From assembly GCA_003339415.1 (NCBI GenBank), contig PDHQ01000091.1, forward strand, positions 59,592 to 123,591: DNA of 64,000 bases. Direction: 5' to 3'. Made by a program: the position numbers and the translations under genes. Shown in pieces: positions 47,451-60,100 of the stretch. Numbering within the stretch: position 1 is the first letter of the stretch; each line of letters starts with the position of its first letter. The notes below the pieces were generated by a model, which was not told the origin of the DNA, ran no database searches, and was given only the letters and a program-made list of their open reading frames with translations. This DNA comes from Ophiocordyceps camponoti-saundersi (nom. inval.) (taxonomy: Eukaryota > Ascomycota > Sordariomycetes > Hypocreales > Ophiocordycipitaceae).

Positions 47451-50400
47451 GCTACGCCGCTACGCTATACCGCCCCGCTCCTTCCGCCCCGTACCTTACG
47501 GACTTTCCTTTCTCCGCCCTCCCCTCCTTACTTTATTTTCTTATATTATCCGAGACTACCCCCGGGTAGCAGGCTCGTTATATTATACTACCGCTAACTA
47601 CCGCTATACCCTTATATAAGCGTATAGTAAGCCTTTCCTTTATAGTTAGGGGGTTTTGCCTTACTTTAGGGGATTTTTCTTACTTAATATATTATAGAAG
47701 CTTTAGATATTATAAAGGCCCCTAGTATATAAATAATAATAATAATATATTAACCTCTTATAAGCTATTTTACTTTCTTACTAGCTTTAAAAGCTTTAAA
47801 AACTTCTAAGGATAAGGTAAAGGGTAATAACTTATCTTACTATATACTATATAAGATTTCGGATAGCGAGAAGCTAAATATTCGAACTATTTTATAATTT
47901 AGCTACCTTATAACTTTTAATAAGTAATTTAACTAAGATAATTCCTTAAGCTTAGCTTAATTTAGGACTTATAAAAAGATTCGATTTATAACTTTAATAA
48001 GGCTAATATTTCGGTAAGACTTAAATAAGGCTAAGATATAGGTAACGCGTTAAGCTTTTAGGAAGGCGGCTATTTCTCTAAATAAGAAAATAAACCTAAG
48101 GTTTAAGTATATAGCTATAAGCGTAAAGGCCACGAAGTCTATCTAGCTTCGTAATTAAACTAAGGTTTTTAATACGCTTACTATCTAATACGCTATTAAC
48201 TAAGTAAACTTTAAGAAATAGTTAATAATAACTAATATAAACTTAGCGCTATTACTAGTAGTAGGGAATAGCTTAATATAGTTTATATTAATAACTTAGA
48301 ATAGGGCGCTAATAATAATAAGTTAATCTAATAACTTAGGTATACGAGGTATAAAGAATAAACACTTAGTATAGCTTTTTACGTAAGCTATAATATCTTA
48401 AGCTATATCTAGCTAGAAGATATAAGTAAAGAGTTATCTATATATTAGCTCTAAGCTAAAATATCTTACTTTATTATAAGCCTATTTTAGTGCTTTAAGT
48501 ACCTTATCTAGTAAAAAGTAACGCTACTAATCTTTAGATAGGTAATAATATAAGAAGATATGCCGCTTAGGGTCCTACTAACCTGAAAGGATAAGGCTTA
48601 TCGTTTTACTTATACTAATCTAATCTAATCTTAAAAATTAGTTAATCTTCCTTTAGTTAGCTATTTAACTAGCTCCCTATACTAAGTATTTTAAGTAAAT
48701 CTAGCTAGAGATATAAAAGTATTAAGCTATCTTAGAGTAACTATTATTAGTATAAGTTCCTTAAGTAACTTCTATCCTATCTATTATTATAATAACTTAA
48801 GGGCGTCCTATTATAGCTAAGATAGCTTAGGTAAGGTTTACTTAAACTTATCTACTAGTAATATCTTAATCTTATTACCCCTTAAATACTTAAGTAAGTT
48901 CTTAAAGCTAGTTTTTCTATCTTTCTATCTTTATAAGCCCTTACCTAAGTTAAAGTAGCCGAAATCCGTAGTATCTAGAATATTATAATTATTAGATAGG
49001 AATAAAGTCTATAATAAGCTATCTATTATAATATTTCTATCTTTAGAAATATATTTAAGGATAATATTAAGCTACCTTAGCTTTATCACCTACCTAGTAT
49101 AAATACTTTTATATTCTTCTACCCTTAGGAACTAAGTTAAAGGTAGGTAGTTAGTAAAGATTACTAATAGCTAAATAGTATAAAAGAAGTGCTTATATTA
49201 TCGGCAAAACTTAATAATAGTATAAAGTTCCTTTTAATATATCTTATAATTCTGCTAGGTTTTTATAAATAAGAAGGAATTATAGAAAATAGGCACCTTA
49301 ACCCTATCTCTTTCCTATAATATAATATAGCTTACGCTATATTTTAATATATTAATATAGACCCGTACTAGCTTATTAAGCTTAGAGCTATATATTATTA
49401 TTATAGCTTTAGCTATAAATTTTAAGATTATAAAAAAGAGGGCTTTATATAAGCCTTAAATAAAGGGTATATTCCTAGTAAATTTAGTTAAAAGTTTAGA
49501 AAGCTCTATATAGTTAGTAATCTATTTTCGATATAAGCTTATAGCCCTTAGGAAAGCTTAAACCTATCGCTAGTTTACTAGCATAAGCTAGTTTTTAATT
49601 TTCTATAGCTAGCTAAGCTTTATCGTAATCTAACCTCCTATATAGTATACTTATCCGATAATAAGGATATTCGTTATTCTTAGGAAAACTTTCTTAAAAC
49701 TTAACTAAAAGAGAGCTTATAGTAGTTACGGTAGGAAGTAGTCCCTAATAAACTATTACTACTCCTCGAAGCTTACGTGCTTAGTAAAGATATTATTAAT
49801 ATAGTTATTTAGGGGTATAATATAATTATTTTTTAAAGGTATTACTAGTAGCGATAGCTTAAGTAAAGGTTTAAATATAGCTTTAAAAGCTAATTTTATT
49901 ATCTTAGTAAAGCTATAAGCTGCTAACTAGGTTCCCTATAAAAATCTTATTAGTTATAATTAAGAAAAACTTAAGATTTAGAATATTAGAATATAATAAA
50001 GCTTAGGGGCTATAAATATAGCTTAATAGCTATATTTTAAATCGAATATACTAAATAAACTAATCTTAAAATTTAAGAGTTAGTTATAAAGTTCTAATAA
50101 TAAAGGAATCGTAATACTTAGTAAGTCTTTATTTATATTATAATAATTTATTATTAGCCTTTACTTAGCTTAAGGATTAGATTTATCTTTAATAATTATA
50201 ATAAGTTTAGCTAATTACTAGCTTAGTTTACTATTAGCTACTATTATATATTTATAAATCTTAAAATTAATATTCTTACGAATAATCTTCTCTATCTAAT
50301 ACCGCTATAAAATATTCTATTTTCTTTTTTAACTATAATATTATAATTTTATCCTAAGTATAATCTTTAGGTAATATAGGAAGAGGTTTATTAGTAGTAT

Positions 50401-53400
50401 ATCCCTTATATCTTAACTTTTAAGGTTATAATATATATAAAACGTATATATAATCTCCTCCTTTAAGTATCCTAAAACTAGGGGTCCGAGCGTAATACTA
50501 TATAAATTAAATTACTTTATAACTAAATCTCTACTAATAGTTTAGTCGATATCTTATTATTAGACTTTTCTCTATATTAGGAATAGGGATACCGGGGGTT
50601 TTATTACTTAAGGACCTAGCTAGTATTATCTATCTAGCTTTTAATATCGCTTAATATTAAAGGTAACCTTTAAGCTAGCTACCGCTCCCTTAATTATAAG
50701 AAGCTTAGGTAATAGCTATTTAAAGTAAAATAAAGCTAGCGTAAAATAATCTTAAAACTTAGCTTTAATACTTATATTATCTCTCCTTATTAGTTAAAAT
50801 ACGTAATAAACTAAAAAGGTAACTAAATTAAAGTAAAAATATTTAAAAGATAATATAAAAATATAAGCCTCTTATAAATATAGTTTAGTAACTTACTTAA
50901 GTTATTATTAATACTCTAATTTAAAGATTCTATATTAGATATATAGTTAGTATTAGAGCTATCTATATCTAAGTCTATATCCTCTCTTAAGGATAAGGAA
51001 AAATCTAAAAATATTCTAATAAACTTTTTTAATAAAAGCGGCGTATTAAGGGCGAGTATAATCTTCTACTAGTTAGTAAGAGCTATAATTAAGCCCTCTA
51101 ATATAACTAATTTATCCCTTTTAGAAATCCTACCGATTTTAATAATACCCTCTTATATATCGATAATAGCTTTAATATCGAATAACTATAAGAGTCTTAA
51201 GATAACGGGGATATTATCTAAAGCTATAAACTTATTTTTAAGCTTAATAATAGCTTAAACTTCCTTATTAATACCTTATATAAGAACTTAAAAAATAGTA
51301 AAGTTTTAAATTAGCTACTTTCCTATATTAGTAGTTATTATAAGTAACTTTTAGAACCTTATATTACTTAGGGGCCTAGTTTTAATACTATATCTATAAA
51401 CGAAGTTAGGGTTAAGAAAGTTTACTTAAGATCCTTAATTAGCTAAAGTAATAGTAAGGGATAGCTTAAGTAATATATACTTATTTAATTTATTAAATAT
51501 AATAATATATAAGACTTTAAACTACTTAGTAGAGTTCTCTTATTATAATTTAATATTTACTATAAATTAGTTAAATTTAGTAATATTACTATTTACTATC
51601 GTTACTTTAGCTTTAAGTTTAGCCTTAGCTTTGCCTTTTCTTTTCTTTATCTTAGTTAGAGCTTATCGCTTACGTAATAATAGGTATCGGAATTACTTAG
51701 CGCCCTCCGGACTTACTTACTAGAAGTTAACTAAGTTAATTAGTATAATAAAGTATTTTACTAGCTTAACTTAATTAATATTACCTATATTATCTCTAGC
51801 TTATACCTTTACTAATCCTCTTAGAGCTTATTAAGATATATATAGCTTATTAAAAAGTCTTATACTTAGGTTCTCTATAATTTTAGCTAGTTTCTTATAA
51901 TAGAGTATAGCTTTAAAATTTAAAGCTAGTTTAAAGGTCTCTTCGATAATATCTAAGCGTAAGGATTAGCGCTTAATAGGATAACGGTTATCTAAGCTTA
52001 CTATTATAATAATTACTATAAGTGCCTTTTAAATAATCTTATTAAGTTTAACCTTATTATCTTTTATTAATATAATTTAGTTTAACTTATTTACTAAACT
52101 TTCCTCTAAATTTAACTTATCTATTATAATAGTAGGGGTCGCTTAGGTAATAAAAGTAGTATTTTCCTAATCTAAGCTTAACTCTAATAAGACTATATTT
52201 AAGTAAATTTAGCTAGATAAATTACCCGTTAATTTACCTAATATATTATATAGCTATTAGATTAGTTCTTAAGTTAAGGATTATTCTAAGTAATTATTAG
52301 ACCTAATACTAACTTAATATACTAGAATCTACTATATTAGCGCTAGTAAAGGGATAGCTAAACCCCTAATACCTAAGGTATTAGTAAACTTACTAAAGAT
52401 AAGCCCCTTAAGAATATCTTTCTCCTAAGCTTATAAACCCTTATAAAATAGAATAGGATAATTTAATACTTTATAGCCCGCTTCCCTATACTAAATATAT
52501 ATAGGTTAATCTTAAGAAAGAAAGAGGGTATTATTAATATAGATATTTAATAAATTCTTAGCGTTATAACCTATTATAGTAAAACTTACTTACTTAAATA
52601 CCTAATATCCTATTATCTTAGGAGGCTTAAAGTTACCTTATCCTTAACCTTAACCTTAACTAACTTTATTAAGTTTATTTTAGTAGTTAGGTTTCGCTAT
52701 AATAGGCGTTATAAATAGTATTATTTTATAGGTATCCTACTAAGGAGTATATTTAGTAAGGGATATTTTAGTAAAGTTAGAAGCTATAAGTATTATTTAT
52801 TATTCTTACGCTTAACCTTAAAAATCCTATTTTAGGGTAAAGCTTAAGCGCTATCTTATTAGTATATTAGGTAAATACCTAAACTTCTTTTAGAAAAGAT
52901 CCCTTATTATAGCTATAGTAGCTATTTACTCTTAAACTTAGCGGTTAGCTTATTCGGCTACTTAGATCTCTATAAAAGCTTAAATAATATCCTAAGCTTT
53001 TACTAAGCTAGTTAAGGCGGTAGCTTATTATAATATAATAATATAATATAACTTTTAATTAGTAATATTAGAAATAAACTTATAAATTATTATACTTAAG
53101 AATATATTTTCGAAAGCTAATAATAAAAAGCTACCTTAAATAAAGTCCTTAGTACTAACTAATTAAAGCGTTTAGTAGGTCTTATAGTAATAAGCTTAGA
53201 GAGATTCGCCTAGGCTCTAGCCGAACTATACTAATATTTATAGCTATTATAAAATATAACTAAAAGTAAACTTTTCTTTTAAAATTATCTATAATAGATA
53301 AAAGTTATTAAGCGTAGCTTTACTTATCTTAGTACGCTTATAAATATCGTAAAGTATAGTATTACTATTTATAAAATTTATAGCTTTACTTATTAGGTTA

Positions 53401-54115
53401 ATATTTATAACTTTAATTTTCTTATTATAGTATTCGGCGGCTCTATTAAGCTTAGTAAATACTAAGTTAATAGCTTTTAGCTATTAGTAAGCACTACTAT
53501 TTCCCCTAAACTTACCTATATCCCTATTAATAAAAGTTTTAATAACTTAGCTATAGCTATTTAAGGATAAGGGCCTATCTATATCTAAGCTCCGGTCTAA
53601 GTTTAAGATATTCTTAGCTATTTAGAAATAGGTATTAGAGAATAAAAGCTACTATCTAAGTTAGAGGGCTATAGTAGATTTAAATAATATAGGGAATAAA
53701 TTAGGATTAATAAAAACTAATATAGGGCTTAAATAAGAAGAAAATATTAAATATAATAACTTTAGTATATAGTTTTAGTATCTTTAGTATATATATTAAG
53801 AAGAGAGAAGAGAAAAGAGGGGAGAATAGAGAGAAGGGGATAGGTTAGGTATTTAGTCTAAGTAAGAGCTATCTATATCTATAAGCTAAGAGGTAGAAGG
53901 CTAGAACTATTAAGCCCTTATAGGTTAGGAAAGGGAAGAACTAGGTAAGGAAAGTTAAGTCTTAGTTAGAGAGAAGGTCTAGGAGGAAAAAAAGGTAAAG
54001 ATAAAGCTTTTAGTAATATCGGTTAAAAAGGCTAAGTTAGTTAGTTATATAAATTTAATTTATAAAAAGTAAGGCGGTTAGCGCTAAGGGCTATAAGCCC
54101 CTTATCTTAGTTATT

Positions 54116-54318
54116 AGATAAATAGCTTTATTACCTAACTATTAAGGATAGCCTTATATAGCTATTAAAATAAGTAAAAGAAAAGGTCTTATATATAGGA
54201 AGTAAAGCTAGTATATTATATATATTCTAAGAAGGCTTTAAGCTATCTATTTATACTTAAGGTATAAGTATTATATCTATCTAACTAAGTTAGGTTATAT
54301 AACCTGTGCCTGCTATTA
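54116..54318 (-). repeat. Gypsy 2 5' LTR (right, 203 bp)
   Basis: It pairs with 37916-38118. It is heavily RIPed except the terminal 20 bp (CCTGTGCCTGC). Confidence 0.9.
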
Positions 54319-54319
54319 G

Positions 54320-54666
54320 ACTATTAGGTCCGACCTTAGCTAACTAAAAACCTATTTTTAAATTATATAATCTAACTACTATATATAGGCGCAGTACTTT
54401 ATAAAATAAATATAAGGACTTTACTTACTTATATATATTAATTAAAGGAAAAATAATAAAATACTTTTTTAGAAATATATAATAGTAGCTATTATAAGAG
54501 CTTATACTTAGTATTTTTCGGAATTAATATATAATTTATTAGAATTAATATATATAGGTAAGTAAAGTCCTTACTTTTATTTTATAAAATACTACGCCTA
54601 TATATAATAGTTAAATTATATAATTTAAAAGTAAGTTTTTAGTTAGCTAAGGTTAGACCTAATAGT
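54320..54666. mobile_element. MITE-like element with 124-bp terminal inverted repeats
   Basis: The arms at 54320-54443 and 54543-54666 are reverse complements over 124 bp without gaps. About ten mismatches, mostly C/T or G/A, separate them. The 99-bp centre is AT-rich with no coding capacity. The ends read ACTATTAGGTC...GACCTAATAGT. Long inverted repeats and small size suggest a non-autonomous DNA transposon or foldback element. Its own target-site duplication could not be fixed because Gypsy 2 inserted at its left tip. No superfamily can be named. Confidence 0.85.
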
Positions 54667-55381
54667 TAGGTTAATATTATACTTTATATTATATATAAAA
54701 GAGGGAAAAAAAAGCCTTAACACGCGCCCGGTATAAGGCGCGATCTAAAAGAAAAAGGTAAAATATTAGCAGCGTTAGATTCGCCGTTTAATTTAGAGTA
54801 GGGCTATACCTAGCTAAGTTCCGGCCGGGGGTGGTCGCGACCGCGGCGGAGGAGGAAGAAATTTTTATAAAGGAACTAAGGCTATAACGCGCTCCGAATA
54901 TAAGTTAGATTCGTCTATATACTAGTTTAGAAATACTAACCCTAATAGAAAATATACTAAACGTAATTAGGGACTATTATAAGTTTTAGTTAATAAAAAT
55001 AAGAAAAAACTATATTATTAACTATTAAGTATTATATTAGCTAACGCGTTCTATATAGCTTAGGCTATAATAATAGCTTATAGGGAACTTAAATTAGACT
55101 AAATTTAAACCTAAACTAATTATATTACGCGCGAGGAAATTAAAGATACTATTATTATTACTCTCCGTAAATTATTATATTTAGAAATAACGAAATAGGG
55201 AGAATACTAAATATAAGCATAAGTTATATTAGCTCTAACTCTATTATATAACTTAGAAAAGAAGCTTCCCTCGCATTATAAGAAGGAAATTATTATTCGC
55301 TTAGCGGATATAATAAATAATATTATAAATAAAATAGCACGTAATATTATATAAGCTATTAATACCGCTATTTACTTTAAC

Positions 55382-55591
55382 TATAAAGGTTTTACTAAGG
55401 CGACTATAGAAGTAAGCTAAAGTAAAGTTATAATTAAAGCTATTAAAAAGAGGAAGGAGAAGGGAGAGAAGCCCCCTTCCTAAGCTAGCTATATACCCCG
55501 CGCGATAACTAAGCGCTATTAGGAAGACCTAAATATATCCGCTATAATCCCCCCTATCTAGCTATAATTAGTTATAAACTAATCCCTTATA
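55382..55591. repeat. Left LTR of T2 (210 bp)
   Basis: Starts TATAAAGG and ends CCTTATA, consistent with TGTAAAGG...CCTTACA before RIP. Pairs with 56948-57157. Confidence 0.92.
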
Positions 55592-56947
55592 TAGCCCCCT
55601 CCTTAAGCTAGCCGAGGAGGTAGGAGCGTAGGATAGAAGAGTTACGTACTATTACGCTAGCGAGACGCTTTATATAGTCCCTAGCCGATAGCTTAATAGC
55701 CTCCGTAAAGATAAGGATAAGAGGGCGGAAAGGCTCCTTTATAGCCTAGGGAATTAAACTCCGATCCTTATAAGGAAGATTCTAATAAGCTTAAAATTAT
55801 AGTATTACTTAAGGTAGGAATTAATAAACTTATATACTAGTAGTAAAAACTTACTTATATAGCTAGTATATAAGACTAGGTAACACCGTGCCGGTTACGG
55901 GAAGCTTAAAAAATACCCTAATCGCGGTAAATAGTAAAGCTAGCTATATACTTATCGCTATATGCCGCTAGCGCTAGTTTATAAGCCGGGGCGTAATATA
56001 ATTATAGTATATACTTACTAATAAATCTACGCGCTTAAGCCGCGCGTAAACTATCCTTATATAAAGTAATATAATAAGGTTAGAAATTACCTAGGCTATA
56101 ATATCTAGCGTATACTTATCCCTCCTTACTTATTATCCCCTTAATTAAAATACTCTAAATTTACTTTTAATTACCTTACTCTACTTATAAAAAGCCCTAA
56201 CCCTAATATCCTTATTTACCTATAAAGCTTTAAATAGTTACGCTTAAAATAACTAATCTAGTTATACTAATAGTAATATTAGCGCTTAGTAATATTAGAA
56301 TAAGATTATATAAACGTAATATTTATTAGGTTAGTAAAAAGGGGGGGCGGTAAATTAACTAGCGCGTTAGGAATATTCCCGGAACTAAATACTTTATTAA
56401 AGCCTCGGAGAAGGCTAGCGAAGGCCGTAAATATTATAAGCTAGTTCTTATAATCTAAGCGCTTTTATAGCTCCTTATATAGCTCGGATAAGAGTAGAAT
56501 AATCCTAGCATAGTCGGACTAATATAATAGTCCGGCCTTAAAGAGGGTATATTCCTACCTTATAACGTATTCTCCGAGGGGCTCTAATAGCCCTTAATAT
56601 ATCTTAACTAAGGAAAGACCTACTTAGCGCTCCTTATAACTCTCCTCGAGAAGCTTGGAGATATACGCTAAAAAGGCTTTAAGCTAGAAAAAAAAATCTA
56701 TAGTTATAATAATATACGGAAAGAATATTTACTAGAAGGTATTAAGATAAGAAAAAATATAATAAAACTAGGACTTAGGCTCCTTAATTATAGCTCCGTT
56801 AATCGTAAATTTAGTACGTATAGTAGCTAGCTAAAAATTTAGGCTAGAATAAGCTAAGAGCAGCTTTAATATAAGTAGAATTTAATAGCGTTTTATACTA
56901 AGATCTTACTCTTATATTTAGTTAGCGGTAAGAGGAGCTTTAATTAA

Positions 56948-57157
56948 TATAAAGGTCTTACTAAGGCGACTATAGAAGTAAGCTAAAGTAAAGTTATAAT
57001 TAAAGCTATCGAAGAGAGGAAGGAGAAGAGAGAGAAGCCCCTTTCCTAAGTTAGCTATATACCCCGCGCGATAACTAAGCGCTATTAGGAAGACTTAAAT
57101 ATATCTACTATAATCCCTCCTATCTAGCTACGATTAGTTATAAACTAATCCCTTATA
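56948..57157. repeat. Right LTR of T2 (210 bp)
   Basis: Partner of 55382-55591. A purine-rich TAAGAGGAGC lies about 12 bp before it, an alternative polypurine tract if the element runs on plus. Confidence 0.92.
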
Positions 57158-60100
57158 TTAACTTATACTTAGCTATACGCCGCTTTAATAGTAGAGATAT
57201 TAAACTTACTTTTAATAAAAATATAGCTACCTTTACTTAAAACTTAGGCTAGGTTACGCTTATCTTTAGCGATAAGGTAACTATCGCGGATAAGATTTAT
57301 AATATTATTACTAAAAAACTTCCTCTAAACCTTACTATTAAGGAATACGATAACCTCCTTAATAAGATAGTATAAGTTAATAAAGTACCCGTAGCTCGTT
57401 TATAAGCGCTTAAGCCCTAGCTTAGATTTACTAAGATAGCGGTTATTATTAGCCTTAAATTACTAGTTAATACTAATAAACTCTATAATAATAAGCTAGC
57501 TATTAACGCTTAAATCTTTCGTATAGAGCTATTCTCGGACGCGGTCCGCCCCTAGCGATATTATAATTATTATTATTTTAGGTATATCGCTAAAATATAT
57601 AAATACCCTAAGCTTTATAGTAAGTATAGAGCGATTAATTATAAAAACGAGGATAACTATTATACTAAAATTAAAGGATACTTATTCTATTATATCTCTT
57701 ATAGCGGGGATTACCTTATATAGTTTAGGCTTTACCTTATTGCTATTAAGTACTAAGATTAGGTAAAAGCTTACTATAAGAGACGATTAGTTAGATTTGC
57801 TAAGCTTAGCTTATAGTCTATCTTATAACTAACGAAATTAGTAATAACCGAGAACGTTATTATATATAATATATCCCTAGGCTAGTTCGTTACTAGAAGG
57901 AAGTATAGATAACTCCTAAGCTTTAGAGGGGGCCGCCCTATTACTAAGATATAAGTAATTAAGGATACCCCTAAGGTAATAAGACGCTTTATCTAATAGG
58001 CTTAGAGTGCCTCCCTTCCCTAAGATATAGATAGCGTCCTACTTATATAAACTATTAATAAACTAGCTCTATTTTTAGTTTAACTTAACCTTACTATTTA
58101 AAAAAGCGTAGAAGTATTAATTACCCTAACTTTAGCCTAGACTTAGATAAGATTTATAACTAAGCTATAGAGAAATTATAGCGAAGAAACTAATACTATT
58201 ATAACTATTTCCTTATATCTATAAAAGTCCTTTCTTAGAATATAAATAAGCGTACTAAGCTAGCTAAGCTAGCACTTAGTAGTAAATCGGATTATAATAT
58301 TATTACTTTTTAGGAAACTATTAGCTACCTTAGCGCCGAGCCTCCTTCGCCTAGGACTTCGCCTTACCGCCTTATTTATAGCGGCGGCTATATTTTAATC
58401 TATATTTATAAAAAATATAATATATCTACTTAGTTCCCGGAAGTAAGGGAGGATTAGATAAGTATTACTTTCTATTCCGGACTTTAGTTTATTTCTATCT
58501 ACTCTCCCCTTAATACTCCCCGTAGTAGTAGCCTCTTAATTTTTTAAAACCTTCCCCTAAACCCTAACTACGTTTTAGTTAGTAATTTTAACTTATATTA
58601 CCCGCTTTAGGACTATTATAAGAGGCTTTCCGATAACTTAGATTAGCTAATTTATAAGATAACTAAGCTATAACTTTAACTCCTTACTTTAAAAAGAAAA
58701 TATACCCGAATTTTTTATAAATATAAGGATAGTATACTAAACTTAGTCTAAGCTATAGCGGACTTATATATATATTATATTAGTCTAAACCTTAACTTTA
58801 CTAAATCCGACTATATCCCCTAATCTCTTATAGTTAGTATCCTTATACTTATAGTAGCGTATATACCGCGCTTATAATAAAAATATACGGACCTAAACTT
58901 AGTTTACTATAAGTCCCTAACTAAGATTACCCTCTTACTTTCCCCTTTTACTAACTTAATAAAGATTAATAACGCCCTTAACTAATTTTACTAAAAACTA
59001 TAACTTATTATTAACCGGATAATACTATTTATCGCCTTTTCTTATTCTTATAAGGCGGCGTAGTTTACCTTAGCTATAGCCTTAGCTACTTAAGCAGCTA
59101 AGCGGGCCTAGTATAAATATAAGTCCCTTTTTTTAGACTCCTTTTAGTAATAGCTTTAGGAGATAGCCTTTACTTAGAGGATAGCTATAAACTTAGTAAG
59201 ATATACCTATTAGCGATCCTTTTTTTATATTATCGCTAGCTTACTTTTTAAGTTTTAGTATATTAAGTATTAAGCTTGTATTTAAAATAATCTCCCCTAA
59301 AATCTAGTTTATCTCCCTACGCTAAGGATAATCGATAAATTTTAAGCTAATAGCTATATAGCTAAAGCCGATATTTTAGCTAATTAGTTCTTTCCTTAGC
59401 TTTATAGTATACCCTTAACTAATACTAAACCGCTTAAGCTTAGGTTTTTCGTTAATATTAAGATTACTTAAACTAATATTTCTATAATATTTAAGTTAAT
59501 AACCTCTTAGAAAATAGCTAAAGTAAATAATATTTCCGCCGGATTTCTTAAGATATATTACCTTATCTTTACTACCTAGCTAGCTATAATTTTCTAAGCG
59601 TATATACGATTTAGTTACTTCCCGCCCCGGTTATAGTTCGCTATCGTAATTATCCTATATAAGTCCGGAAAGAAACTAGAGGCTTACTAAAAGGTAAGTA
59701 CTTATAGGCCTATATCTTTACTATATTACTTAGGTAAAATCTTAAAGATTATAATAGGATAATAAATTACTAAGGCTACGGAGTTATATTAACTCCTCCC
59801 CGAAAGCTAAATAAGTAATAAGTAGAATTAGTTTATAAAGCTAGCTATCTTTATAATTACTAAGCTTATTTAAGCTACTTAAGCTAGGAAAAAAGTAGCG
59901 TCCCTCTTATAACTTAATATTAAGAGAGCGTTTAATACTATATATTATAATAAACTTATCGCCGAACTTAGGTATTTAGGATTCCCGGACTAAATCTTAG
60001 CTTTCCTTAATAGCTACTTATAAGACCGTACCTTCTAACTTCGCTTTAATAATAAGATTTCAAAACTATATTAGATTAAGATTAAAGTTCCTTAAAGTTT

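Larger units (their letters stand above)
40494..47742 (+). mobile_element. LINE family B (7249 bp), nested in Gypsy 2
   Basis: It interrupts the Gypsy 2 sequence between positions that are adjacent in Gypsy 1 (near 13800). A perfect 14-bp target-site duplication, TAATATATTAACCT (40480-40493 and 47743-47756), and a short (AAT)n tail at 47731-47742 are hallmarks of target-primed reverse transcription. An ORF1 zinc-knuckle remnant lies near 41600-41760 and a reverse transcriptase near 43.6-44.25 kb, both on plus. The 3' part (45.5-47.5 kb) is rich in CCGCT/CCGCC motifs. It is distinct in sequence from LINE family A. It is fully RIPed. Confidence 0.92.
37916..54318 (-). mobile_element. Gypsy element 2 (16403 bp including a nested LINE)
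   Basis: It has 203-bp LTRs at 37916-38118 and 54116-54318. The target-site duplication is GACCA (37911-37915) on the unmutated side and GACTA (54319-54323) on the other, a CA-to-TA change as RIP would make. It is collinear with Gypsy 1 and, without the LINE at 40494-47742 and its 14-bp duplication, measures 9140 bp. The integrase-equivalent region lies near 48215-48260 on minus. It inserted at the very end of a MITE-like element (54320-54666). All coding frames are destroyed. Confidence 0.9.
55382..57157. mobile_element. T2: 1776-bp non-autonomous LTR element inside LINE-A copy 2
   Basis: It has 210-bp LTRs (55382-55591 and 56948-57157) and a perfect TTAAC target-site duplication (55377-55381 and 57158-57162). 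The empty site can be read in LINE-A copy 1 near 3735-3750. It is exactly the same length as T1, so no net insertion or deletion separates them. It has no recognisable coding domain. Confidence 0.93.
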
